From Clostridia bacterium (GTDB lineage Bacteria; Bacillota; Peptococcia; Peptococcales; SKKY01), in assembly GCA_007123515.1 (NCBI GenBank), contig SKKY01000113.1, positions 1 to 7,906 on the forward strand: DNA of 7,906 nucleotides. The letters run 5' to 3'. Of the stretch, positions 1 through 5,563 are shown in pieces; positions within the stretch are counted from its first letter, which is position 1, and each line of letters starts with the position of its first letter. A program made the position numbers and the translations under genes. Under the pieces are notes generated by a model. That model was not told the origin of the DNA, did not search any database, and saw only the letters and a program-made list of their open reading frames with translations.

Positions 1-259
1 AATGGAGAACCCAGGCATCATCAATGGACCGCTCAAGGCGCATGTAACCAATAGGATGCTCTCCAAAATTCATGATATATAATAGAGAATTGTTATTATG
101 AATTTTTTCCAGATACCACATCTTATACAGTTCGAAATCCATCACCTTCTGGTCAACAAAAATCTGTTTAGCTTTTTCTTCTCTTGCCCATTCAAATACA
201 AGCGGACAATCTTTCTCAGTAGCCTCTCTTATCGTTAGTAATTCCTCGTTGTATTCCAC
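1..259 (-). CDS. GNAT-family N-acetyltransferase, 3'-truncated by window edge
   Basis: I translated this reading frame by hand. It starts at GTG (257-259) and stays open for 86 codons to the window edge, so the C-terminal part is missing. GGGAGG (268-273) lies 8 nt upstream of the GTG and fixes the start. The N-terminus (MEYNEELLTIREATEKDCP, then LVFEWAREE near residues 21-29) is the usual GNAT opening, beta-1 followed by alpha-1. The stretch YIMNFGEHPIGYMRLER is the typical beta-2/beta-3 hairpin. GNAT enzymes transfer an acetyl group from acetyl-CoA to an amine. The spacing of the motifs, including an FEWA-like segment, recalls the GNATs found with or fused to nonulosonate (pseudaminic acid type) genes, but that is only a resemblance. 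The acetyl-CoA binding loop (R/Q-x-x-G-x-G/A) lies beyond the window, so substrate and activity cannot be judged. It is downstream of the DUF2889 gene on the same strand with an 81-bp gap. Confidence 0.75.
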   Translation of the reverse strand, partial: MEYNEELLTIREATEKDCPLVFEWAREEKAKQIFVDQKVMDFELYKMWYLEKIHNNNSLLYIMNFGEHPIGYMRLERSIDDAWVLH

Positions 260-340
260 CTCATCAGCCTCCCGGACTAAAAATAGTATCTAAAAAAATT
301 TATCCGATGACTAACCGCTACTTATTATGGATTAGTTCAA
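260..340 (-). other. Intergenic spacer between DUF2889 gene and GNAT gene
   Basis: This 81-bp spacer is AT-rich. Read on the minus strand, it holds a run of seven T residues and the GNAT ribosome binding site. I find no convincing terminator: the only stem before the T-run is about 7 bp with a bulge, and it ends some 11 nt short of it. I also find no promoter with both hexamers well matched. The two genes may therefore be co-transcribed from the promoter upstream of the DUF2889 gene. A perfect short palindrome at 332-344 overlaps the DUF2889 stop codon. Confidence 0.4.
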
Positions 341-344
341 CTAA
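332..344. repeat. 13-bp perfect palindrome at the DUF2889 stop codon
   Basis: The sequence TTAGTTCAACTAA consists of two 6-bp arms around one central base. It contains the TAG stop of the DUF2889 gene. It could be a small operator, but with no second copy in the window and an AT-rich background, chance is a real alternative. Confidence 0.3.
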
Positions 345-823
345 CATTCAGATGGAGTTTGAATTCCACTTGAACTGAGTTTCACTTTATCTGTATAAGC
401 GTAGCAGCTGTTTCTTAACACCCGATATTTTCTGGACTTTCTTTCTTCCTCTGTTTGCAATTTTCGGTCTTCCACTCGATGTTTCACTTGAAAAAAACAT
501 TTGAAAATCTGAACCACGACTTCTGCCAAATGAATGCAGCCATCACTTTCTCCTAATTCATGATTAATGATTGCCGTCGCTCCCGTTTTAACTTCTAATC
601 CGATAATCCTGTTGCTGATCTGTGCGACATCAGAACAAGGGGCATAAGGCGCCCTAACCCATTTGACTTCATCAATGGCAACTACTTTCTCCAGATCATA
701 GTCAAAAGCTATAACTGCTTCAATATGATGCATGTCATCAATCAGAATTCCTTTAATCATAATAAAACCCCGGTCATCAAACCAAGCTTTTGTTATAAGC
801 TCTCTCTCCAATAAGATATCCAA
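341..823 (-). CDS. DUF2889 domain-containing protein, function unknown
   Basis: This is a 160-residue soluble protein with no signal peptide or membrane segment. It matches the DUF2889 pattern as I know it. An N-terminal antiparallel region (about 12-55) has the form 'DDRGF-hydrophobic-G-x-L-x-D'. It is followed by RAPYAPC (57-63), a region with IIGLEVKTGA (73-82), the GCIHL signature (95-99, family form GCxHL), and a C-terminal RNSCYAY (137-143). The repeated Cys and His positions (C63, C96, H98, C140) could bind metal, which is inference. I know of no established biochemical role for the family. The start is TTG (821-823): it has an AGAGGTGATC site immediately upstream and gives the full-length N-terminus. 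The next in-frame ATG (Met22) has a weaker site and would remove part of the domain. Residues 119-135 are strongly charged and the last 12 residues look unstructured. It has its own strong promoter and lies divergent to cinA. Confidence 0.85.
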   Translation of the reverse strand: MDILLERELITKAWFDDRGFIMIKGILIDDMHHIEAVIAFDYDLEKVVAIDEVKWVRAPYAPCSDVAQISNRIIGLEVKTGATAIINHELGESDGCIHLAEVVVQIFKCFFQVKHRVEDRKLQTEEERKSRKYRVLRNSCYAYTDKVKLSSSGIQTPSEC

Positions 824-825
824 TT

Positions 826-853
826 TTGATCACCTCTGTTTATTAATTATACG
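826..853 (+). promoter_or_regulatory. Weak candidate promoter for cinA
   Basis: TTGATC (826-831) and TATACG (848-853) are separated by 16 bp. Each hexamer matches 4 of 6 consensus bases. This would give a leader of roughly 45 nt before the cinA ATG. The -10 overlaps the -10 of the oppositely directed DUF2889 promoter, and the -35 overlaps that gene's ribosome binding site. It is the best plus-strand pair I found, but the match is poor and cinA could be transcribed from a different element. Confidence 0.28.
828..837 (-). promoter_or_regulatory. Ribosome binding site deciding the TTG start of the DUF2889 gene
   Basis: On the minus strand the sequence reads AGAGGTGATC, then CAAAA or less, then TTG. 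The AGAGGTGAT core closely matches the 16S rRNA tail and sits at normal spacing. This makes the TTG at 821-823 the best start in spite of the rare codon. The predicted transcript start (about 839) is only a couple of bases upstream, so the leader would be very short. Confidence 0.7.
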
Positions 854-874
854 CAAGAGGTAAATGTTTGTGAA
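846..874 (-). promoter_or_regulatory. Sigma-A type promoter for the DUF2889 gene
   Basis: On the minus strand the -35 hexamer is TTCACA (869-874, 5 of 6 to consensus) and the -10 is a perfect TATAAT (846-851). The spacer is exactly 17 bp. The transcript would start near 839, just before the AGAGGTGATC ribosome binding site. It is the best housekeeping promoter match in this intergenic region, and the -35 lies within the leader of the divergent cinA gene. Confidence 0.72.
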
Positions 875-880
875 CCGCAA

Positions 881-902
881 AAATATAAAAACCGGAGGAC
901 AT
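881..902 (+). repeat. Leader copy of a near-direct repeat flanking cinA
   Basis: The 22-nt stretch AAATATAAAAACCGGAGG followed by ACAT contains the cinA ribosome binding site. A near copy (one base deleted, one substituted) lies at 2128-2148, beginning one base after the T of the cinA stop codon. There it forms the left arm of the terminator. Confidence 0.6.
894..898 (+). promoter_or_regulatory. cinA ribosome binding site deciding the start at 906
   Basis: GGAGG is followed by 7 nt and the ATG at 906, which is ideal spacing. An in-frame ATG at 864 would add 14 residues, but its nearest purine-rich stretch (AGAGG at 856-860) is only 3 nt away, and the extra residues are not part of the CinA family N-terminus. 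Confidence 0.8.
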
Positions 903-905
903 ATT

Positions 906-2129
906 ATGAGAGTAGAATTAATTGCTGTCGGCACCGAGCTTCTTTTAGGAGATATTACTAATACTAACGGACAGTATCTATCTAAAAAAATGGCTGAGTC
1001 AGGTTTCGCTCTGTATTATCAGACCATTGTCGGAGACAATGAAAAAAGAATCACAGAAGCTTTACGTATTGCCTATAGCCGCGCTGATATGGTTATTACA
1101 ACGGGAGGTTTAGGTCCTACGGATGATGATATTACAAAGGAAGTTTGTGCCACATTTTTTAATAAGTCCCTAGTGCTTGATCCGTATTCTCTTAAAAAGA
1201 TTGAAGCAATGTATCAGCAAAGAAATGTGCCCATGCCTGATATAAATAAGAAACAGGCCTACTACATTGATGAAAGCCAAATCCTTGAAAATCATAATGG
1301 ATCTGCCATCGGATGTTATTTGCAAAGTGAGGGGAAACATTTAATTATTTTACCCGGACCTCCATCAGAAATGATCCCTATGTATGAAAATGAGGTGTTT
1401 CCATTAATTAGTCCGCTGCAGGAAGAAACCTTCTTTTCAAATTACTTGAATATTTTTGGTATAGGAGAGTCTTCCGTCAACGATTTTATAAGAGATCTTT
1501 TACAAAAAAACAATCCTACAGTCGCTCCTTATGCTAAAGATCATTATGTTAAACTTCGCATAACCGCATCAGGAACATCAGAAAATATTGCACAGGTAGA
1601 AATTGACCACATAAAAAAAGAACTTTATCAACGATTAGGTGAACACATTTTCAGCGAAGGTGATTGCAGTCTTGAAGAAGTGGTTCAGAAAAAACTAACC
1701 GAGCATTCGTATAAAATTGCAATCGCTGAATCTTGTACCGGTGGATTGCTATCGGCAAAATTAATAAGACTTCCAGGGATCTCGAATACGTTTAAAGAAG
1801 GAATCATCGCCTATTCTAATGCATCAAAAAATCGTTCTTTAGGTATTCCTGAAACACTTTTAAAAAAGCATGGCGCTGTCAGTAAAGAATGTGCCATGCT
1901 TATGGCAAAAAATATAGCCTTACAAAATTATGCTGATATCGGAATATCCACAACGGGAATTGCCGGTCCTTCCAGTGATCATACAGAAAAACCGGTTGGC
2001 CTTGTCTATGTCGGTTACTATATCAATGGAAAAGAAGATTACCAGGAATTGCGTCTTAGCGGGAGCAGAGACAAGATCCGGGAAATGACCGTGCTGACTA
2101 CCCTGTATACTCTTCTGAAAAAATTATAA
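906..2129 (+). CDS. cinA: CinA family protein, nicotinamide-nucleotide amidohydrolase (PncC domain)
   Basis: This is a 407-residue protein, the usual length for two-domain CinA. The N-terminal molybdopterin-binding-like (MoCF, COG1058) domain spans about 1-170. It opens with MRVELIAVGTELLLGD, then TNTNGQYL (18-25), and carries TTGGLGPTDDD (65-75) and ILPGPPSEM (148-156). In characterised homologues this domain hydrolyses ADP-ribose-type pyrophosphates. The C-terminal PncC domain (about 255-405) shows AESCTGG (274-280, with S276 in the catalytic position), IAYSNASK (301-308), TTGIAGP (349-355) and KPVGLVYV (362-369). It deamidates nicotinamide mononucleotide to nicotinate mononucleotide in pyridine nucleotide salvage. 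The historical name 'competence-damage inducible' comes from linkage to recA in other Firmicutes; no recA follows here. The gene ends against the convergent liv operon and shares a terminator with it. The start at 906 is chosen on the ribosome binding site and family N-terminus. Confidence 0.96.
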   Translation: MRVELIAVGTELLLGDITNTNGQYLSKKMAESGFALYYQTIVGDNEKRITEALRIAYSRADMVITTGGLGPTDDDITKEVCATFFNKSLVLDPYSLKKIEAMYQQRNVPMPDINKKQAYYIDESQILENHNGSAIGCYLQSEGKHLIILPGPPSEMIPMYENEVFPLISPLQEETFFSNYLNIFGIGESSVNDFIRDLLQKNNPTVAPYAKDHYVKLRITASGTSENIAQVEIDHIKKELYQRLGEHIFSEGDCSLEEVVQKKLTEHSYKIAIAESCTGGLLSAKLIRLPGISNTFKEGIIAYSNASKNRSLGIPETLLKKHGAVSKECAMLMAKNIALQNYADIGISTTGIAGPSSDHTEKPVGLVYVGYYINGKEDYQELRLSGSRDKIREMTVLTTLYTLLKKL

Positions 2130-2148
2130 ATATAAAACCGGAGAACAT
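2128..2148 (+). repeat. Downstream copy of the near-direct repeat flanking cinA
   Basis: AAATATAAAACCGGAGAACAT matches the cinA leader at 881-902 with one A missing and G changed to A. It overlaps the cinA stop codon and supplies the left arm of the shared terminator. On the minus strand its complement would be the 3' end of the liv mRNA. Confidence 0.6.
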
Positions 2149-2168
2149 GGTAGTCTCCGGTTTTATAT
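2130..2168. terminator. Bidirectional rho-independent terminator between cinA and livF
   Basis: A perfect 15-bp inverted repeat has arms at 2130-2144 and 2154-2168 and a 9-nt loop. Each arm has a GC core (CCGGAGA / TCTCCGG) flanked on the outside by AT pairs, so on either strand the core stem is followed by TTTTATAT. It ends two bases before the end of the livF stop codon and begins within one base of the cinA stop codon, exactly between two convergent genes, so it can serve both. Confidence 0.88.
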
Positions 2169-2169
2169 A

Positions 2170-2874
2170 TTATCCGCCAAGATAGGCTTTTTGTATTTCA
2201 TCACTTTCAGCAAGATCTTCTCCCTTGCCCTCAAGCACTATTTTACCTGTTTCCAGAACATAAGCATAATCAGCAATAGATAATGCCATTTTTGCATTTT
2301 GTTCTACCAACAAAATGGTAATTCCTAATTGATTTAGTTCGCTTATAATATCAAATATTTCTCTTACCAAAATAGGGGCCAGTCCCATTGAGGGTTCATC
2401 CAGTAATAATACCTTAGGACCGGACATAAGCGCCCTGCCCATCGCCAGCATCTGCTGCTCACCACCACTTAAAGTTCCGGCCATCTGCTTACGCCTTTCA
2501 TCAAGACGGGGAAAACGTTTAAAAACTCTTTGCAGGTCTTTCTCAATACCGTCTTTATCTTTACGTAAATAGGCACCCAATTCCAGATTTTCGTAAACAC
2601 TCATCGGCGCGAAAACCCTTCTTCCTTCTGGAACTTGTACAATTCCCATGTTAACAAGCTTTTCAGGAGCTACTTTAAGTAAATCCTGATCTTTAAAAGT
2701 GATTTTACCACTTTTAGGTTTACTAAGGCCGGAAATCGTTCTGAGGGTACTAGTTTTTCCGGCTCCATTTGATCCGATAAGGGATATTACCTTACCTTCC
2801 GGAACTTCAAGACTGACATCTTTTAGAGCATGAATACCATCATAGTACAGATTAATATTTTCAAGTTTTAACAT
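2170..2874 (-). CDS. livF: Branched-chain amino acid ABC transporter, ATP-binding protein LivF
   Basis: This is a 234-residue cytoplasmic ATPase, normal length for LivF. Walker A is GSNGAGKT (34-41), the Q-loop is Q80, and the LivF hallmark VPEGRRVF follows at 81-88. The ABC signature is LSGGE (135-139) and Walker B is VLLLDE (155-160). At the switch-histidine position it has Q192 (LLVEQN), which is normal for LivF, whereas LivG keeps the histidine. With LivG it powers import through LivH/LivM. It is the last gene of the operon. Its ATG lies one base after the livG stop, and its GGGGAGGAAT ribosome binding site is inside the end of livG, implying translational coupling. The stop codon touches the shared terminator. 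The family also serves related substrates such as other hydrophobic amino acids or amides, so the exact substrate is inferred from the operon. Confidence 0.95.
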   Translation of the reverse strand: MLKLENINLYYDGIHALKDVSLEVPEGKVISLIGSNGAGKTSTLRTISGLSKPKSGKITFKDQDLLKVAPEKLVNMGIVQVPEGRRVFAPMSVYENLELGAYLRKDKDGIEKDLQRVFKRFPRLDERRKQMAGTLSGGEQQMLAMGRALMSGPKVLLLDEPSMGLAPILVREIFDIISELNQLGITILLVEQNAKMALSIADYAYVLETGKIVLEGKGEDLAESDEIQKAYLGG

Positions 2875-2875
2875 A

Positions 2876-3640
2876 TTAAGATTCCTCCCCTAAGTAAGCT
2901 TCAATAACCTTAGGATTTCCTCTGATCTCTTCAGGCGTTCCGTTAGCTATAAGCACACCATGGTCAAGAACATAAATTCTTTCGCAAACACCCATAACCA
3001 AGGACATATCATGCTCAATAAGAAGAATGGTCAGATCAAACTCTTTTCTAATAAAAGCAATAAGCTCCATCAAATCATGAGTTTCCTGAGGATTCATGCC
3101 CGCAGCAGGCTCATCTAATAAAAGAAGCTTTGGCTGAGCCGCTAATGCTCTGGCAATTTCCAACCTTCGTTGCTGACCATAAGGAAGATTTCTGGCCAAT
3201 TCATCCTTTTTATCATCCATTCTAAATATTTTTAAAAATTCTATCGCCTTTTTTTTAACTTCTTTTTCTTCTTCATAGTAGGCTTTCGTTCTGAAAAAAG
3301 ATGAAAAAACAGAATATTTAACATGAGAATGATAAGCAATTCTTACATTGTCCAGTACGGTCAGGTCTTTAAAAAGTCTGATGTTCTGAAAGGTTCTGGC
3401 CATGCCTTTCTGGTTAATCACGAATGGTTTTAAACCAACAATGCTCTCATCCAAAAAGTTAATACTTCCTGATGTCGGCGTATAGACACCGGTAATCAGG
3501 TTAAAGGCTGTTGTTTTCCCAGCTCCGTTTGGACCGATCAATCCAACAAGCTCTCCCTGATTAATATAAAAATCAAATTTGCTGACTGCAGCCAAACCAC
3601 CAAATAGTTTAACGAGTTTATTAATTTCAAGTATCTTCAT
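2876..3640 (-). CDS. livG: Branched-chain amino acid ABC transporter, ATP-binding protein LivG
   Basis: This is a 254-residue ABC ATPase. Walker A is GPNGAGKT (36-43) and the Q-loop is ARTFQNIRLF (81-90), typical of LivG. The degenerate signature NLPYGQQRRLEIARAL (151-166) has YGQ in place of SGG, which is standard for this subfamily. Walker B is LLLLDEP (172-178), followed by AAGMNP (179-184), and the switch histidine is H210 (LLIEHDM). A LivG-type insertion at about 103-135 (the HSHVKYSVFSSFF region, then a charged helix) is present, as is the usual C-terminal NPKVIEAYLGEE (242-253). It pairs with LivF as the ATPase heterodimer under LivH/LivM. Its stop is one base before livF, and the gap between livM and livG is 3 bp. 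A GAGGAGAT ribosome binding site precedes the ATG. Confidence 0.95.
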   Translation of the reverse strand: MKILEINKLVKLFGGLAAVSKFDFYINQGELVGLIGPNGAGKTTAFNLITGVYTPTSGSINFLDESIVGLKPFVINQKGMARTFQNIRLFKDLTVLDNVRIAYHSHVKYSVFSSFFRTKAYYEEEKEVKKKAIEFLKIFRMDDKKDELARNLPYGQQRRLEIARALAAQPKLLLLDEPAAGMNPQETHDLMELIAFIRKEFDLTILLIEHDMSLVMGVCERIYVLDHGVLIANGTPEEIRGNPKVIEAYLGEES

Positions 3641-3643
3641 AAA

Positions 3644-4585
3644 TTATCTCCTCTCTTTCTCTTCTAGGAAGGATAATTTGAATTCTTTTGTTCCCATTAA
3701 TCCCGACGGTCTGAAAATCATGATTATAACAAGTATCATGGAATACGCCACCATTCGAAGCGCTCCGAAATCCTGTAACAATGCTGAAATGATGGTTAAA
3801 CCGGAGGCTGCAATGATCGACCCTGTAATACTTCCTAATCCTCCAAGAACCGCCATAACCAGGTAATCCACAGACTTTAGAAAGTTAAAAGTATTTGGTG
3901 AGATAATAAAGAAATAGTGGGCATACAGAGTACCTGCTAGTCCGGCAAAAAAAGCGGCGATGGAAAATGCCATTAATTTATACTTTGTCAGGTTTATTCC
4001 CATTGTCTCTGCCGCAATTTCATCTTCGCGTATCGAAAGAACCGCACGTCCATGACTCGAGTTAATAAAATTCCTGATTAATAAGACTGTCGCTACCGTT
4101 AGAAAAAACAGAATCGGCCAGTTTGTATATCTTGGAATGCCTGAAAGTCCACTGGCTCCCCCGACATATTGTGTATTTACGAATATGATTCTTACAATTT
4201 CACCAAATCCAAGAGTAGCAATGGCAAGATAATCTCCTCCAAGACGCCCGGATCTGAAAATCGGATAGCCAATCAGCAAGCCCACGATACCGGCAGCAAT
4301 ACTACCGGTGATAACTGCTGGTAAAAAAGGAAGATCCATTTTGGTTGTCATAGCGGCCGAAACATAAGCCCCCACAGCCATAAAACCAGCATGACCAAGA
4401 TGGAGCTGACCCAGAAAACCATTAACTAAATTTAAACTTGTAGCCATAATAATATTGATAAACAATAAATAAATATTCAGCTGATAATAGGCACTAATAA
4501 TACGGTTCGACATTAGAAAATGAATCACGAAAAAGAGCAGGAACGCTAATGATAAATTAAAGACTAATTGTTTATTAATTTTCAT
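3644..4585 (-). CDS. livM: Branched-chain amino acid ABC transporter permease LivM
   Basis: This is a 313-residue integral membrane protein with about eight to ten hydrophobic segments, the first at about 9-25. Family landmarks are SLNLVNGFLGQLHLGHAGFM (50-69) leading into AVGAY, GGDYLAIATLGFGEIVRI (116-133), and the cytoplasmic coupling (EAA-like) loop GRAVLSIREDEIAAETMGIN (179-198). AVLGGLGSITGS (245-256) and the closing FRPSGLMG (291-298) are also present. His62 in GQLHLGHAGF sits where many homologues have Ser, Ala or Val, a mild oddity. With LivH it forms the translocation channel, and the EAA-like loop should dock on LivG or LivF. The ATG is 2 bp after the livH stop and has a GGAGAAGGTG ribosome binding site that overlaps the end of livH, so the two are likely translationally coupled. 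Confidence 0.94.
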   Translation of the reverse strand: MKINKQLVFNLSLAFLLFFVIHFLMSNRIISAYYQLNIYLLFINIIMATSLNLVNGFLGQLHLGHAGFMAVGAYVSAAMTTKMDLPFLPAVITGSIAAGIVGLLIGYPIFRSGRLGGDYLAIATLGFGEIVRIIFVNTQYVGGASGLSGIPRYTNWPILFFLTVATVLLIRNFINSSHGRAVLSIREDEIAAETMGINLTKYKLMAFSIAAFFAGLAGTLYAHYFFIISPNTFNFLKSVDYLVMAVLGGLGSITGSIIAASGLTIISALLQDFGALRMVAYSMILVIIMIFRPSGLMGTKEFKLSFLEEKERR

Positions 4586-4587
4586 AA

Positions 4588-5472
4588 TTACACCTTCTCC
4601 CTTTCACTTTTGCCAAACAAGCCTGTTGGTTTAAAGATCAGTATAATAATAAGAATTAAGAAGGCAACAGCATCTCTGTATAGAGAATTTCCGTACCCGC
4701 TGACCATAGCTTCTATAACTCCCATAATCATTCCACCGGTAAAAGCTCCCGGAATGATTCCGATCCCTCCTAATACAGCTGCTACAAAAGCTTTTAATCC
4801 GGGCATAATCCCCATCAGAGGATTAATCGCACTGTAATACACACCCACCATAACTCCCGCTGCACCGGCTAATGCCGAACCAATCGCAAAAGTAATAGAA
4901 ATGATGTTATTGGTATTGATACCCATCAAAGTAGCGGCATCTTTATCAAAAGCCACGGCTCTCATAGCCTTCCCGGTTTTTGTAAAATGTACGATATACT
5001 GCAGCAGTACCACAAGTAAAATTGTAACAATAAAAATCGTAAGCTGCTGATAGGTAATATAAGCCTTTAAGCCGAAAATGTTAAACCTTCCGTCTGTTAA
5101 TATTTTCGGGAATATTCTTGGTTCAGGTCTTAAAAAGAATACCGTTGTATACTGAAGAAATAAAGAGACACCGATGGCAGTGATTAACACAGCAATCCTG
5201 GTCGATTTTCTTAAAGGCTTATACGCAATTTTTTCAATGGCCATACCTAAGATAGCACAGCCAATCATAGCAATAATTAATGCCGGAATAAATCCAAGCC
5301 CCATAGAAGTAATGGCAAAAAATCCTATATAGGCACCAATCATATATATTTCACCATGGGCAAAATTAATAAGTTTTATGATACCATAAACCATTGTATA
5401 TCCTAAGGCGATCAGGGCATATATACTACCTAAAGATAAACCATTGATGACTTGTTGTATGAATATATCCAT
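4588..5472 (-). CDS. livH: Branched-chain amino acid ABC transporter permease LivH
   Basis: This is a 294-residue integral membrane protein. It opens directly with the family N-terminus MDIFIQQVINGLSLGSIYAL, then IALGYTMVYGIIKLINFAHG (21-40) and EIYMIGAY (41-48). The EAA-like coupling loop is GKAMRAVAFDKDAATLMGIN (167-186), and GLKAFVAAVLGGIGIIPGA (225-243) and FKPTGLFG (280-287) follow. Roughly eight membrane segments are visible. It is the partner of LivM. I chose ATG 5472 because it gives the conserved family start and has an AAAGGGTG site 7 nt upstream. An in-frame ATG at 5523 would add 17 residues not seen in the family and lies inside the terminator-like hairpin. It is the first gene after the hairpin, so its expression is probably lower than that of livK. 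Confidence 0.93.
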   Translation of the reverse strand: MDIFIQQVINGLSLGSIYALIALGYTMVYGIIKLINFAHGEIYMIGAYIGFFAITSMGLGFIPALIIAMIGCAILGMAIEKIAYKPLRKSTRIAVLITAIGVSLFLQYTTVFFLRPEPRIFPKILTDGRFNIFGLKAYITYQQLTIFIVTILLVVLLQYIVHFTKTGKAMRAVAFDKDAATLMGINTNNIISITFAIGSALAGAAGVMVGVYYSAINPLMGIMPGLKAFVAAVLGGIGIIPGAFTGGMIMGVIEAMVSGYGNSLYRDAVAFLILIIILIFKPTGLFGKSEREKV

Positions 5473-5501
5473 AGAGACACCCTTTCTGTTATAAACACCA
5501 T

Positions 5502-5534
5502 AAAAAAGGAGGGCATTTTTCATGTCCCTCCTTT
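5502..5534 (-). terminator. Intra-operon terminator/attenuator hairpin between livK and livH
   Basis: On the minus strand the arms AAAGGAGGG (5526-5534) and CCCTCCTTT (5505-5513) form a perfect 9-bp stem. Three further inner pairs (CAT with ATG, after one bulged A) close a GAAAA loop, and the stem is followed by a run of six T residues (5502-5507). A weaker outer pairing (5494-5499 with 5536-5541) could extend it. The position just after the receptor gene and before the permeases is typical of partial terminators that set high binding-protein to low membrane-complex ratios. It could alternatively mainly protect the livK mRNA 3' end from decay. Confidence 0.75.
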
Positions 5535-5563
5535 GGGTGTTATTCTAATTTTTAATTTTAAGC

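Noticed and set aside
2170..2874. LivF lacks the switch histidine (Gln at residue 192), considered as a defect
   Set aside because: VEQN at this position is normal for the LivF subfamily; all other ATPase motifs are intact.
3579..3866. Plus-strand open frame of 95 codons overlapping livG/livM
   Set aside because: It is antisense to the confidently identified livG and livM, has no good ribosome binding site and resembles no known family.
4568..4837. Plus-strand open frame of 89 codons overlapping livH/livM
   Set aside because: It is antisense to two permease genes, and its Ile/Pro-rich low-complexity translation is what the reverse of hydrophobic permease codons gives.
5430..5516. 28-codon minus-strand frame starting in the hairpin loop and overlapping the start of livH, considered as an attenuation leader peptide
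   Set aside because: It starts inside the stem, contains no run of Leu, Ile or Val regulatory codons, and ends inside livH, so it does not fit a classical leader peptide.
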